NCBI GenBank assembly: GCA_021414085.1
Contig: JAIOPC010000017.1
Span: forward strand, 1 to 64,000
Source: Actinomycetes bacterium
GTDB taxonomy: Bacteria; Actinomycetota; Acidimicrobiia; Acidimicrobiales; Ilumatobacteraceae
DNA length: 64,000 nt
Direction of reading: 5' to 3'
Below, in pieces: positions 5,420 to 14,691 of the stretch. The stretch's first letter is position 1; each line of letters begins with the position of its first letter. Position numbers and translations under genes: made by a program. Below the pieces are notes generated by a model. It saw only the letters and a list, made by a program, of their open reading frames with translations. It was not told the DNA's origin and ran no database searches.

Positions 5420-7102
5420 CCGGCGGTGCAGCCAGCCCTCGCCGTGGCGCGCTCGCTGCTCGAGCTGTTTGTTGGTGGCGCTGCCGACCGACTCGATCCC
5501 CGCCAGGCGATTCAATTCCTTCTGCACCTTGGCGTGACTCCAGCCGGTGAAATCGACGAGCCGCTTGACGATCGCCAGGTTCTGCTCGCGCAACTCTTCC
5601 TTGCGGTCGGCGATGCTCTTCGATCCGACGAGTTGGAAGCCTGCGTCGGTAGGAATCTCGGGCAGCTCCAGCACGTCGCCACTCGCTACGGAGTCATCGG
5701 GCTCCGGCGTCTCGGGTTCGTCGTCGTACGTGATGCCGTGTTCGGTGAAGGCATGCACCGTCATACCGGTGGCCGTCGACGAGAGCACGCTGAACAGCGA
5801 GAGCTGTTCGTAGAGCAGTTCGAGTTCCCTGGCCGCTTCTTGCGTCAGCTGCTCGGGAGTGAACTCGTCGCCGTCATTCGTCGCCGGTGGGCGCAGCACG
5901 TGTCGGCGCGCTTCGGCAATTTGGAATGCGTGGGCGCGCAGGCGCGGATCGTCGGGCAGGAACACGTACGCCTTCTGGTTCGGTAGGCCACTGATCCAGC
6001 GCACAAGACGACCGACGGCCTGGCGAAAGAACAACTCGGTAACGACCGTGCTGGCGTACACGCCAACACGCAGTCGCGGGATGTCGACGCCTTCGCTGAC
6101 CATGCGGACAGCGACCAGCCACGGTCGAGTGCTGTTACTAAACGCGGCGATCTTGGCGCTCGCGGTCGGATCGTCGCTCACCACGACCTCGGCCTCGACA
6201 TTGAAGCGAGTGCGGATGAAGCGCGCGATCTCGCGCGCGTGGTCCTGATCCATGCAGATCGCCAGCGCGCCAGCGTCGGGATGCAACTCGCGAATCTTCA
6301 TGAGGCGCTCGTGCGCTTGCCCGATGACGACGGCTAGCCAGTCGCCCTCCAGGCTGAGTGCCGAGCGCAAGCGGTGCGACGAACCGGTGCGGTCGAGGTC
6401 GTCGTGAAAGTTGGCGCTGACGATGCTGCCATCGGGAGCGCTCCACTCCATCAACCCGTCGAAGCGCGGGAAGTACACCGGACGAACGACGCCGCCGTCG
6501 CGCAACGCATCGGCGTAGCCGTAAGTGAAGTCGGCCTCCGCCTGGCCGCCGACGCCCGTCTCTTCGTAGCGCACGAACGGGATGCTGGCGGTGTCGCTGC
6601 GGAATGGAGTGCCACTCAACGAAAGTCGGCGGGCAGCGAGCTCGAACGCGGTGCGCACGCCATCGCCCCACGCGCGCTCGTCGCCCGCATGGTGCAGTTC
6701 GTCGAGGATCACGAACGAGTCGGCAGCAAGACCGCGGAGCTTCTTCGCCGTCTCGGGCATCGCCACTTGCTGATACGTGGTGACGATGCCGTGCACGTCC
6801 TTCGCGATGCCCTCGCTCGGCGACCAGTTATGGTCGAGTTGCAGCCCCATCGCATGTGCGGCGTGCACCCATTGCGTTTTCAGGTGCGTCGTTGGTGCGA
6901 CCACGATGAGACGGCGACGTTGTTGCGCTAGCGCCCATCGTGCGCACGCGAGTGCGAACGTCGTCTTACCTGCGCCAGGCGTAGCGACGGCGAGAAAGTC
7001 GGTTTGCTCGCTCGCCGCGAACTTGTCGAACGCAGCGCGTTGCCACGCGCGCAGCTGCACACGTGTGTCGAAGGCGTTGCTGGGGCGGTTCGAGGGGGCC
7101 AT
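5417..7102 (-). CDS. DEAD/DEAH-box (XPB/SSL2-like) helicase
   Basis: A 561-residue superfamily 2 helicase. Walker A is ATPGAGKTT at residues 40-48. Motif II is DELHHAGD, motif III is LSGTPFRSD, and the late motifs read MVSEGVDIPRL and QAVGRLVRW, so both RecA-like domains are complete. A C-terminal helical region follows. It would translocate on nucleic acid with ATP, and the exact role (repair or restriction) cannot be told. The start is ATG 7102 (MAPSNRPSNAFDT). The open frame continues to 7606, but that extension runs antisense through the neighbouring gene and is rejected. It is divergent from the SLATT/TIR pair, with about 170 bp between them. Confidence 0.88.
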   Translation of the reverse strand: MAPSNRPSNAFDTRVQLRAWQRAAFDKFAASEQTDFLAVATPGAGKTTFALACARWALAQQRRRLIVVAPTTHLKTQWVHAAHAMGLQLDHNWSPSEGIAKDVHGIVTTYQQVAMPETAKKLRGLAADSFVILDELHHAGDERAWGDGVRTAFELAARRLSLSGTPFRSDTASIPFVRYEETGVGGQAEADFTYGYADALRDGGVVRPVYFPRFDGLMEWSAPDGSIVSANFHDDLDRTGSSHRLRSALSLEGDWLAVVIGQAHERLMKIRELHPDAGALAICMDQDHAREIARFIRTRFNVEAEVVVSDDPTASAKIAAFSNSTRPWLVAVRMVSEGVDIPRLRVGVYASTVVTELFFRQAVGRLVRWISGLPNQKAYVFLPDDPRLRAHAFQIAEARRHVLRPPATNDGDEFTPEQLTQEAARELELLYEQLSLFSVLSSTATGMTVHAFTEHGITYDDEPETPEPDDSVASGDVLELPEIPTDAGFQLVGSKSIADRKEELREQNLAIVKRLVDFTGWSHAKVQKELNRLAGIESVGSATNKQLEQRARHGEGWLHRR

Positions 7103-7264
7103 GGGGGACTGACCAGTCTGGCGCGGCACAAGTGCACTAGCTCGTCGTTTGCGATCGATTCTGCCGGTTGGTTGGGCGCGAAACCGTGCCATCAGCGCCG
7201 GTTGCCGCGCCCGTGGGCGCGGGGCGGCCGCAACTGACACTGAATCGCGCCCAACGCCCGCTGG

Positions 7265-7270
7265 TAACTT
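7265..7270 (+). promoter_or_regulatory. Leaderless -10 element TAACTT
   Basis: TAACTT is followed by 6 bases and GTG 7277. It would drive the SLATT-TIR pair as one leaderless transcript. Confidence 0.5.
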
Positions 7271-7276
7271 TCGCCC

Positions 7277-8161
7277 GTGGAGATTGAGCTGCCGAGCGCG
7301 TTCACTGCGGCCGACGATCAGAGCAGCTGGGGTCAGCGAGTTCACTTGCGGCTGACCAAGATCGAGTTGGCCCTGGTGGTGCTCGGCGCGTGTGCCGGAC
7401 TGCTTGAGCACGTCGGCAAGAGCGACATCAACATGCCGCAATTGTTCGGCGGCGTGCTGTTCGTTGGTGCGCTGCTGTTGCGTGCGCACCGCTCGTCCGA
7501 GCAGTACGAGCGCCAGTGGTTCGAGGGGCGTGCCGCGGCGGAGTCGATCAAGAGTCTTGCGTGGCGTTACGCAGTTGGCGGCAAACCGACCGGGCTCGAA
7601 TTGCAATCTGCGGAGGCCGACGGTGTCCTTGTCGGACTACTGCGCGAGATCGTCACCGGCCGACCACGGGCCATCGTCCGCCACCGCGAGCTGCCAGCGG
7701 CGCAGATCACGGCGTGGATGCGCCGGACTCGTGAGTTGCCGCTCGACGAACGTGCGCACATCTACCGCACAAGTCGCATCGAGGATCAGCGCGCGTGGTA
7801 CGCGGCGAGGGCATTCTCGAACGCACAGCAACATCGTCGCTGGAACTTCGTGGTGCTGGCGCTCGAGTTTCTTGGTTTCGTTGTCGGTCTATCGCAGGCG
7901 GTCGGGTTGTTCGGCTCGTTCCGCGTTGGTGCACTCGGCGTTGCCGGTGCCGTCGTCGCCGCGGTCATCTCGTGGTCGCATGCGAAACAATTCGGCACGT
8001 TGGCCTCCGCCTATGCGCAGGCCGAACTGGAACTGAGTTCACTCCTCGATCTGTTCTTCACCGGCTCGAACGAGAACGAATGGGCGAGCTTCGTTGAGTC
8101 GGCCGAGACAGCCATCTCGCGCGAGCACCGAATGTGGCAAAGCGCGAGGAGTCTTGCGTGA
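7277..8161 (+). CDS. Tandem SLATT (DUF4231-type) membrane protein
   Basis: A 294-residue protein with two copies of a two-helix membrane module. Helices lie at about 29-46 and 55-70, followed by the motif YERQWFEGRAAAESIKSLAW (77-96). The second copy opens with YRTSRIEDQRAWYAARA (163-179) and helices at about 190-209 and 216-233. This pattern matches SLATT domains, which Burroughs and Aravind predicted to be pore-forming effectors in nucleotide-signal and TIR-linked conflict systems. A charged helical C-terminus follows. The GTG start 7277 has a leaderless -10. The stop overlaps the start of the TIR gene (GTGA), so the two proteins are probably made together. Pore activity is inferred from the family only. 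Confidence 0.75.
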   Translation: MEIELPSAFTAADDQSSWGQRVHLRLTKIELALVVLGACAGLLEHVGKSDINMPQLFGGVLFVGALLLRAHRSSEQYERQWFEGRAAAESIKSLAWRYAVGGKPTGLELQSAEADGVLVGLLREIVTGRPRAIVRHRELPAAQITAWMRRTRELPLDERAHIYRTSRIEDQRAWYAARAFSNAQQHRRWNFVVLALEFLGFVVGLSQAVGLFGSFRVGALGVAGAVVAAVISWSHAKQFGTLASAYAQAELELSSLLDLFFTGSNENEWASFVESAETAISREHRMWQSARSLA

Positions 8162-9282
8162 ACTCGCCAGCGAGTGAGGAAATCTTCATCTCGCACTCTT
8201 CAGCCGACGCTGTCGCCGCACAAGAGGTTCGTGACCTGTTGCAGAGTCTCGGTTACGCAACATGGATTGCTCCCGACGATCTTGTCGGTTCCAGTTCTTG
8301 GGCTGAACAAATCCTCGCCGCGGTGGGGCGTTGCCACGCGTTGGTCGTCCTGCTCTCCGATGCAGCCAATCGATCGGATCACGTCGCGCGAGAAGTCAGC
8401 ATCGCGGCGGAGGACGGCAAGCCCATCGTGCCGCTACGGCTGGCGGCGATCGAGCCAAGCGGCTCCCTGCGCTACCTCCTGCACCTCAGTCAGCGCATCG
8501 ACATCTTTCCGCCGCCGGTTACTGAGTACGAGGACCGAATTCGCAAAGCACTCGAAGGTCGCGGCGTTGTTCGTCGTTTGGTGGTCAGGCGGCGGTCGCG
8601 GACGCTGCGCCTGACTGCGATGGCCGCGGCTGCCGCAATCGCGCTCGGTGCGATCGCCTGGTTTGCGTTGCGCGACGACGGCACGAAGGCCGACACTGCG
8701 GACGTGTTGCGCGCGGTGCCGACATCGATCGCGGACTGGTCAGAACTGGATAGTGCGCTGATCGATCTCGCCGCGGCCGAAGAGCTCGCGAGTGGCGACG
8801 ATGTGCAATTGGTCAGCGCCCGCAACGACGAAGGGTCGATTTCATTCGCGGCCCCTTCCACCTGGTCGCAAGTCGAGGGAACCATTCCGTTCCAAGACGC
8901 GAGCGGCAATGTGCTGGGCGACCTGCTCGTCGTCTCGACGGAACGCAGCAGCTTCGATGGTGGCCGCGCCGGCGGCCTGTTCGTCGGCGCAGCCCCGATG
9001 GCGACACTCGTGCCTAACGGGCTTGATGACTTCCAACCGCGAGAGTTCTTCCTCGACCTGGGGTGCGTGTCGTCCGAATTGATCCAGATCGCGGCCCCCT
9101 TCGGCGGCGAAGCACGACTGTGGAGCGACTGCAACAACACGCCACGCATCTACGTCAGCGCGCTGTTCGGCGGCGACCAGGTGACTGGGTTCGTATTTGG
9201 GTTGGTCACCACGCGGCAGGAAGCAGCCGCCATCGCAGAAACCCTGATGTCGCTGGAGATCGACGGCACACCCCTGGCGTAG
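8158..9282 (+). CDS. Membrane-anchored TIR-domain protein
   Basis: A 374-residue protein from GTG 8158 (an ATG at 8134 is the alternative). Residues 8-130 form a TIR domain: first strand IFISHSSADA, ATWIAPDDLVGSSSW, and Glu50 in SWAEQI at the place of the catalytic Glu of NAD-cleaving bacterial TIRs. LVVLLSDAANRSDHVAREV follows. A basic stretch (RRLVVRRRSR) and one transmembrane helix (about 152-171) come next, so the TIR domain should face the cytoplasm and about 200 unrecognised residues should lie outside. The GTGA overlap with the SLATT gene implies translational coupling. A sensor outside and an NADase inside is one reading; an adaptor role is another. Confidence 0.8.
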   Translation: MNSPASEEIFISHSSADAVAAQEVRDLLQSLGYATWIAPDDLVGSSSWAEQILAAVGRCHALVVLLSDAANRSDHVAREVSIAAEDGKPIVPLRLAAIEPSGSLRYLLHLSQRIDIFPPPVTEYEDRIRKALEGRGVVRRLVVRRRSRTLRLTAMAAAAAIALGAIAWFALRDDGTKADTADVLRAVPTSIADWSELDSALIDLAAAEELASGDDVQLVSARNDEGSISFAAPSTWSQVEGTIPFQDASGNVLGDLLVVSTERSSFDGGRAGGLFVGAAPMATLVPNGLDDFQPREFFLDLGCVSSELIQIAAPFGGEARLWSDCNNTPRIYVSALFGGDQVTGFVFGLVTTRQEAAAIAETLMSLEIDGTPLA

Positions 9283-9285
9283 CCT
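9280..9285 (+). promoter_or_regulatory. Leaderless -10 TAGCCT overlapping a stop codon
   Basis: TAGCCT is 6 bases before ATG 9292 of the Lhr gene. Its TAG is the stop codon of the TIR gene (9280-9282). Confidence 0.5.
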
Positions 9286-9291
9286 CCGGGC

Positions 9292-12200
9292 ATGTCGTTG
9301 ACTTCCGGGGCCGACCACCCCGTGCTGCAGGGCTTTTCGCCCGCCGTGCGCGAGTGGTTCAGTGCGTCGTTTCCCGAGCCAACGCCCGCGCAGGTGCAAG
9401 GTTGGCCAGCCATTAAGAGCGGTCAACACACGCTGGTGTGCGCCCCGACTGGCAGCGGCAAGACACTGACGGCGTTTCTCAGCAGCATCGATCGCTTGGT
9501 CACTCCCGACGCCACGGCAGCACCGGTCGATCCCAAGGCGCGCCCCCGAGTGCTCTACATCTCGCCCTTGCGGGCGCTTGCGTTCGACGTCGAGAAGAAC
9601 CTGCGCTCACCACTGATGGGCATCCGCCTCGCGGCCGAGCGCTTAGGCGTGCCGTTCACCGAGCCGACGGTCGCGATGCGTACCGGCGATACAAGTGCTC
9701 GCGATCGTCAGGCGTTGGCTCGGCGGCCGGTCGATCTGCTGATCACGACACCCGAGAGTCTGTATCTGATGCTCACCAGCGAGGTGCGCAGCACGCTCGT
9801 CAACGTCGACACGGTCATCATCGACGAGATCCACGCAATGGCAACCACCAAGCGCGGCGCACACCTGATGCTCAGCCTCGAGCGACTCGAAGCCATCACC
9901 AAGCGTCCGCCGCAACGCCTTGGGCTCAGCGCTACCCAACGCCCACTGGAAGAGATCGCGCACTTCCTCGGTGGTCACACCGCCGACGCAAACGGCGTGA
10001 GTGCTCGACGGCCTGTCGCCATCGTCGATGCCGGTATTCGCAAACCGCTGCAGGTCGAAGTCGTTGTGCCGATCGACGACATGGGCGAGTTGGGCGAGGA
10101 CAGCAGCATCTGGCCCAGCATCTATCCCTCGATCTTGCAACAAGTGCTCGCGCATCGCAGCACCATCGTGTTCTGCAATGGCCGTCGCCAAACCGAACGG
10201 CTGGCGGCGCGCCTGAACGAACTGCACGCCGAGCAGACCGGTAGCGACAGTGGCGGCGACTTGGTGAAAGCGCACCATGGCTCGCTGGCGCGCGAGCAGC
10301 GTGTCGTCATCGAAGATCAGCTGAAGCGCGGCGAGCTGCGCGCCATCGTTGCCACCAGCAGCCTCGAGCTGGGTATCGACATGGGTGCGGTCGATCTCGT
10401 CATACAGGTCGAATCACCGGGTGCCGTGTCGCGCGGGTTGCAGCGCATCGGCCGCGCCGGTCACAGCGTTGGCGAGCCAAGCAAGGGCATCTTGTATCCA
10501 AAGCATCGCGGCGATCTGTTAGAGGCTGCTGTCGTCGCGCGTCGGATGCGCGAGGGGCTCATCGAATCCAGTCGCTTCCTGCGCAACCCACTCGATGTGC
10601 TCGCGCAACAGATCGTTGCCCACGTCAGCATGCATGTCGACTGCACTGTCGCGGAGCTAGGTGCGATGGTGCGCGGCGCAGCCTGCTTCGCCGAGCTCAG
10701 CGAGGATCTGTTGGCCAACGTGCTCGATCTGTTGTCGGGTCGTTACCCCAGCGACGAGTTCAACGAGTTGCGACCCCGATTGGTGTGGGATCGCGTTGCG
10801 GGCACGCTGCGTGCGCGCGACGGTGCCAAGCGTCTTGCGATTGCCAACGGCGGCACCATCGCGGATCGCGGGTTGTTCGGTGTGTTCCTGCCGAACGGCA
10901 CGCGTGTCGGCGAGCTCGATGAAGAGATGGTGTACGAAAGCCGGCCGGGCGAGACATTTCTCTTGGGCGCCAGCACTTGGCGAATCGAAGACATCACGTT
11001 CGATCGCGTCGTCGTATCGCCCGCTCCGGGCGAGCCGGGCAAGATGCCGTTCTGGCATGGCGATCGCCCTGGCCGCCCTCTCGAACTGGGGCGGGCATTG
11101 GGTGCATTCCAACGCGAGACGCGGGCGCTGCCCGAGAAGTCGGCACACGCGCAGTTAATGACCGACTATTCGCTCGATGCCCTCGCCGCACAGAACGTGC
11201 TGCTGTACTTGGCCGAACAAATGAAGGCCACCGGCGCGGTGCCCGACGACCGCACGATTGTCGTCGAGCGCTTCCGCGACGAGCTCGGCGATTGGCGGGT
11301 CTGCATTCTCAGCCCGTTCGGCACGCCGGTGCACGCGCCGTGGGCGATGGCCATTGAACGCCGTCTCTTCGAACACTTCGAGATGCCGGTGGAGACGATG
11401 TACACCGACGACGGCATCGTCGTGCGCTTGCCCGAAACCTCGGCCGGGGGAGTGGGCGACGAGCTGCCGCTCGCCGACCTGATCATCGACCCCGACGACA
11501 TCGACGAATTGGTGATGGCGTCGCTGCCGCAGACGTCGCTGTTCTCGGCGCGCTTCCGCGAGTGCTCGGCGCGTGCACTCCTGCTGCCGCGCCGCCGCCC
11601 CGGCCAGCGCACGCCGCTCTGGCAACAACGCCGACGCGCGTCCGACCTGCTGACGGTTGCCTCCAAGTACCCAACCTTTCCGATCCTGCTGGAAACGTCG
11701 CGTGAGTGTTTGCAAGATGTGTTCGACCTTCCCGCTCTGCGCGAGGTGCTGACGCAATTGCGCAGCCGTGCGATTCGAGTTGTCAGTGTTGATACTGCGA
11801 AAGCCTCTCCGTTCGCGCAGAGCTTGTTGTTCAACTGGATCGCGGCCTTCATGTACGAGGGCGACAGTCCCTTGGCCGAGCGACGAGCGGCCGCGCTCTC
11901 GCTCGACCGCGACCTATTGCGCGACCTGCTCGGCGCCGAAGAACTGCGCGAGTTGCTCGACCCTGGCGCGCTTGCCGACCTTGAGCTCGAGTTGCAGTTG
12001 TTGTCCGACGGTCGCCGGGCTCGCAACCGCGACGAACTTCACGATGTGTTGCGCCGTGTCGGCGATCTGGCCGGCGACGAAGCCGATCTGCGCTGCGAAG
12101 GTTCCGACAGTGCGCAATGGCTCGCCGAGTTGGTGCACGACCGGCGGGCCGTGCAGGTCTCGGTAGCTGGCGGCGATCGCTACATCGCCGCTGAAGACGC

Positions 12201-13788
12201 AGCTCGCTACCGCGACGCCTTCGGCTGCAACGTCCCGCTCGGTTTGCCGCGCGAGTTCACCGAACCAGTGCCGCTCCCGTTGGAGTCACTGGTCGCTCGC
12301 TACGCGCGCACACATGGGCCGTTCATCGCCAGCGAGTTGTCAACGCGGTTCGGTATCTCGCTCGACCGCACGCTGGGCGCGCTCGCAGCGATCGAGGCCG
12401 ACGGGCGAGTCGTGCGTGGCGAGTTCCGACCCTTCGCTGCTGGCGACTCGGCGCACCACCGACAGGGTGCTACCCACGAGTGGTGCGATGTCGAAGTGTT
12501 ACGCCAGCTGCGCCGTCGGTCGTTGGCCGCACTTCGTCGCGAAATCGAACCCGTCGAGCAGCAGGCCTACGCACGGTTCTTGCTTGGTTGGCACTCGATA
12601 CCTTCCGCGCGCCAAGGCCTCGACGGTCTCGTCGAAGCGATTGGGCAGTTGCAGGGGGCCGCGTTGGTTGCCAGCACGGTGGAGACGGAGGTGCTGCCGG
12701 CGCGCATGCGCTCGTTCCGTCCGGCGGATCTCGACGAGTTGTGCACCGCCGGCGAATTGGTGTGGATCGGCGCCGGTGGGTTGGGTGTGAACGACGGGCG
12801 CATTCGTTTGTGCTTTGCCGACCAACTCCCGACGCTGGCGCTCGGGTGGGAGTTTCCGCAGTCACCCGAAGGCGCGCTGCACGACGCCTTGCGGTTGCGA
12901 CTAGCAGAGCATGGCGCCAGCTTCTGGAATGGCGTGCGCTCCGCATCGCCCGAATCATCCGACACCGAACTGTTGACCGCGCTTTGGGATTTGGTGTGGG
13001 CCGGCGAGGTCACCAACGACTCGTTGGCACCATTGCGCGCCTTGCTGAACTCGAAGGGAGCGCGATCGGCTCGCCCCGCCGGGCCAGCACGCGGCCGACC
13101 GCGACCAGGGCGCTTGACGCGCATCGGTCCGCCGTTGGGTGCCGGCCGCTGGAGCTTGGTCGCGCCGTTGTTGCAACCGCCGCCGTCGGCCACTGTCGCT
13201 GCCCACGCCACGGCGATGCAGTTGCTTGATCGCTATGGCGTTGTCACTCGCGAGGCAGTATTGGCCGAAGGCGTGCGCGGCGGTTATGCGGCCGTATACG
13301 GCGTGTTAAAGGTGTTGGAGGAGCGCGGGCAAACCCGGCGCGGCTACTTCGTCGACGGATTGGGTGCCGCGCAATTCAGTTTGCCCGGCGCTGTCGATCG
13401 CTTGCGCTCGTTGCGCGATGCCTCCGCAACCGATGAGGTGGTCACGCTTGCCGCCACCGATCCGGCACAGCCCTACGGCGCCGCGATTGCCTGGCCCGAG
13501 TCACCCGGTCGTCCCGCACGCGCTTCCGGTGCCGTCGTGATTTCGCGTGCCGGAGTGCCACTTGTGTGGTTCGATCGCCGCTCGCATCACGTGGTCACAT
13601 TCGCAGCTGCCGGCGACGATGCCGGTTGGGCGGAAGCGTTGGCAGCACTGGTGAAGGATGGCCGCGCGCGCAGCGTGGAGGTGCGCAAGATCGACGGCGA
13701 AGCAATGACTCCAAAGTCGCAGTGGGCGCCGACGTTGATAGCCGCAGGATTCACCGAGGGCTACAAAGGCTTCGCCATCCGCGCCTGA
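9292..13788 (+). CDS. lhr: Large ATP-dependent helicase Lhr
   Basis: A 1498-residue protein of the full Lhr length. The first domain has Walker A APTGSGKT at 51-58, DEIHAM, SATQRPLEEIAHF, and the second RecA domain with TSSLELGIDMG and QRIGRAGH. A winged-helix and Lhr-specific region (DLIIDPDDIDELV, then HDRRAVQVSVAGGDRY) follows, and then the long C-terminal domain typical of bacterial Lhr. Lhr is a 3'-to-5' ssDNA translocase that unwinds RNA:DNA hybrids and is linked to DNA repair in mycobacteria. The start ATG 9292 is set by a leaderless -10, and only 9 bp separate it from the TIR gene. It ends at a hairpin before the convergent TetR gene. The frame is intact. Confidence 0.93.
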   Translation: MSLTSGADHPVLQGFSPAVREWFSASFPEPTPAQVQGWPAIKSGQHTLVCAPTGSGKTLTAFLSSIDRLVTPDATAAPVDPKARPRVLYISPLRALAFDVEKNLRSPLMGIRLAAERLGVPFTEPTVAMRTGDTSARDRQALARRPVDLLITTPESLYLMLTSEVRSTLVNVDTVIIDEIHAMATTKRGAHLMLSLERLEAITKRPPQRLGLSATQRPLEEIAHFLGGHTADANGVSARRPVAIVDAGIRKPLQVEVVVPIDDMGELGEDSSIWPSIYPSILQQVLAHRSTIVFCNGRRQTERLAARLNELHAEQTGSDSGGDLVKAHHGSLAREQRVVIEDQLKRGELRAIVATSSLELGIDMGAVDLVIQVESPGAVSRGLQRIGRAGHSVGEPSKGILYPKHRGDLLEAAVVARRMREGLIESSRFLRNPLDVLAQQIVAHVSMHVDCTVAELGAMVRGAACFAELSEDLLANVLDLLSGRYPSDEFNELRPRLVWDRVAGTLRARDGAKRLAIANGGTIADRGLFGVFLPNGTRVGELDEEMVYESRPGETFLLGASTWRIEDITFDRVVVSPAPGEPGKMPFWHGDRPGRPLELGRALGAFQRETRALPEKSAHAQLMTDYSLDALAAQNVLLYLAEQMKATGAVPDDRTIVVERFRDELGDWRVCILSPFGTPVHAPWAMAIERRLFEHFEMPVETMYTDDGIVVRLPETSAGGVGDELPLADLIIDPDDIDELVMASLPQTSLFSARFRECSARALLLPRRRPGQRTPLWQQRRRASDLLTVASKYPTFPILLETSRECLQDVFDLPALREVLTQLRSRAIRVVSVDTAKASPFAQSLLFNWIAAFMYEGDSPLAERRAAALSLDRDLLRDLLGAEELRELLDPGALADLELELQLLSDGRRARNRDELHDVLRRVGDLAGDEADLRCEGSDSAQWLAELVHDRRAVQVSVAGGDRYIAAEDAARYRDAFGCNVPLGLPREFTEPVPLPLESLVARYARTHGPFIASELSTRFGISLDRTLGALAAIEADGRVVRGEFRPFAAGDSAHHRQGATHEWCDVEVLRQLRRRSLAALRREIEPVEQQAYARFLLGWHSIPSARQGLDGLVEAIGQLQGAALVASTVETEVLPARMRSFRPADLDELCTAGELVWIGAGGLGVNDGRIRLCFADQLPTLALGWEFPQSPEGALHDALRLRLAEHGASFWNGVRSASPESSDTELLTALWDLVWAGEVTNDSLAPLRALLNSKGARSARPAGPARGRPRPGRLTRIGPPLGAGRWSLVAPLLQPPPSATVAAHATAMQLLDRYGVVTREAVLAEGVRGGYAAVYGVLKVLEERGQTRRGYFVDGLGAAQFSLPGAVDRLRSLRDASATDEVVTLAATDPAQPYGAAIAWPESPGRPARASGAVVISRAGVPLVWFDRRSHHVVTFAAAGDDAGWAEALAALVKDGRARSVEVRKIDGEAMTPKSQWAPTLIAAGFTEGYKGFAIRA

Positions 13789-13805
13789 GTCGTTCAGACA
13801 AGAGT

Positions 13806-13824
13806 CGCCGCGGCAAACGCGGCG
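13806..13824. terminator. Hairpin between convergent genes
   Basis: A stem CGCCGCG/CGCGGCG of 7 bp with a GCAAA loop lies 18 bp after the lhr stop and directly before the TetR stop. There is no U-tract, so it may act as a short bidirectional actinobacterial-type terminator. Confidence 0.5.
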
Positions 13825-14412
13825 CTAGGCGTTGCGGTGAACGGCGCGTAAGCCAGCCCAGGCCATGTCGGCCACCTGTTGGGCCAACACTTCCGGGTCG
13901 AACACCTTGCCGCGTTCGACGAGGTGGCGACTGACGCCCTCGGCGAGGCCGACCAAACCCTGCGCCAGCGTGCGCTGATGCTCGGGCTCGATATCGGCAG
14001 CGATCAACGGTGCGATGGCGTGAGCGGTTTCGGCCGTGATGCGGCGGATGGCGGCGGTGCTCTCCTCGTCGCGACTTGCGCGCGAACCGAACAGCAGCAA
14101 GAACGCGTCGTGGTCGTCGGCCACCCAACGGAAGTAGGCGCGGAAGCCCATCTCGGTTTGCTCTTTGCCGTTGGCGGCGCCGGCGACAGCCTTGCTAACC
14201 GCGGTGCGCAAACGGTTGCCCGCTTCATCAAGCAGTGCGAGGTACAGATCCTGCTTGCTGTCGAAGTGTTGGTACAGCACCGGCTTCGTGACCCCGGCCG
14301 CCTCCGCGACCTCGTTCATCGACGTCGAGTGAAAGCCGTTGCGCGCAAACACCTGCACGGAGACATCAAGGATTTGCTCGCGACGAGCGGAGGCGGGCAG
14401 ACGCAAACTCAT
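13825..14412 (-). CDS. TetR-family transcriptional regulator
   Basis: A 195-residue TetR protein. The N-terminal helix-turn-helix is clear (REQILDVSVQVFARNGF, then MNEVAEAAGVTKPVLYQHF, then KQDLYLALLDEAG), ending about residue 60. The C-terminal ligand domain (FRWVADDHDAFLLLFG, then IAPLIAADIEPEHQRTLAQ) resembles the class of regulators that sense hydrophobic or acyl compounds, but the ligand is unknown. It stands 15 bp downstream of the small membrane protein gene on the same strand, so it may be the last gene of the sortase unit or have its own promoter. It is convergent with lhr. Confidence 0.88.
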   Translation of the reverse strand: MSLRLPASARREQILDVSVQVFARNGFHSTSMNEVAEAAGVTKPVLYQHFDSKQDLYLALLDEAGNRLRTAVSKAVAGAANGKEQTEMGFRAYFRWVADDHDAFLLLFGSRASRDEESTAAIRRITAETAHAIAPLIAADIEPEHQRTLAQGLVGLAEGVSRHLVERGKVFDPEVLAQQVADMAWAGLRAVHRNA

Positions 14413-14427
14413 GTCGTTACCGTCATA

Positions 14428-14691
14428 TCACACGCCCCGCTCGCGGTCCTCGCGTTCGGCCGCCTTGATCGCGTAGCCGAGAATGATCGCCGGTGCGAGC
14501 AACACCGACCCTGCGACCAGGCCAGCAATCACGATCGTGGACACCGTGTCGTTGAAGCTGCCAATGAAACCGACGAAGAACGTGACGAGCGCGACGAGCC
14601 AGCACAGGTAGCCGAGCCGGTTCGCGAGCTTCGTGTACTTCGCGATCTGTTGTCGACGGGCGCGTACCGGATCGTTCGTTGGCGTGTTCAT
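14428..14691 (-). CDS. Small two-helix membrane protein coupled to the sortase
   Basis: An 87-residue protein from ATG 14691 (MNTPTNDPVRARRQQIAKY). It has two transmembrane helices, about 25-45 (LGYLCWLVALVTFFVGFIG) and 50-73 (VSTIVIAGLVAGSVLLAPAI), and an acidic/basic tail EREDRERGV. The first base of its start is the first base of the sortase stop region (TGATG), so translation is coupled. The upstream in-frame extension to 14778 lies inside the sortase gene and is not believed. Its helices resemble the C-terminal membrane part of the sortase, suggesting the two may contact each other. Function unknown. Confidence 0.7.
   Translation of the reverse strand: MNTPTNDPVRARRQQIAKYTKLANRLGYLCWLVALVTFFVGFIGSFNDTVSTIVIAGLVAGSVLLAPAIILGYAIKAAEREDRERGV

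Noticed and set aside
7103-7606. N-terminal extension of the DEAH helicase
   Set aside because: Runs antisense through the start of the SLATT gene; the helicase domain begins right after ATG 7102.
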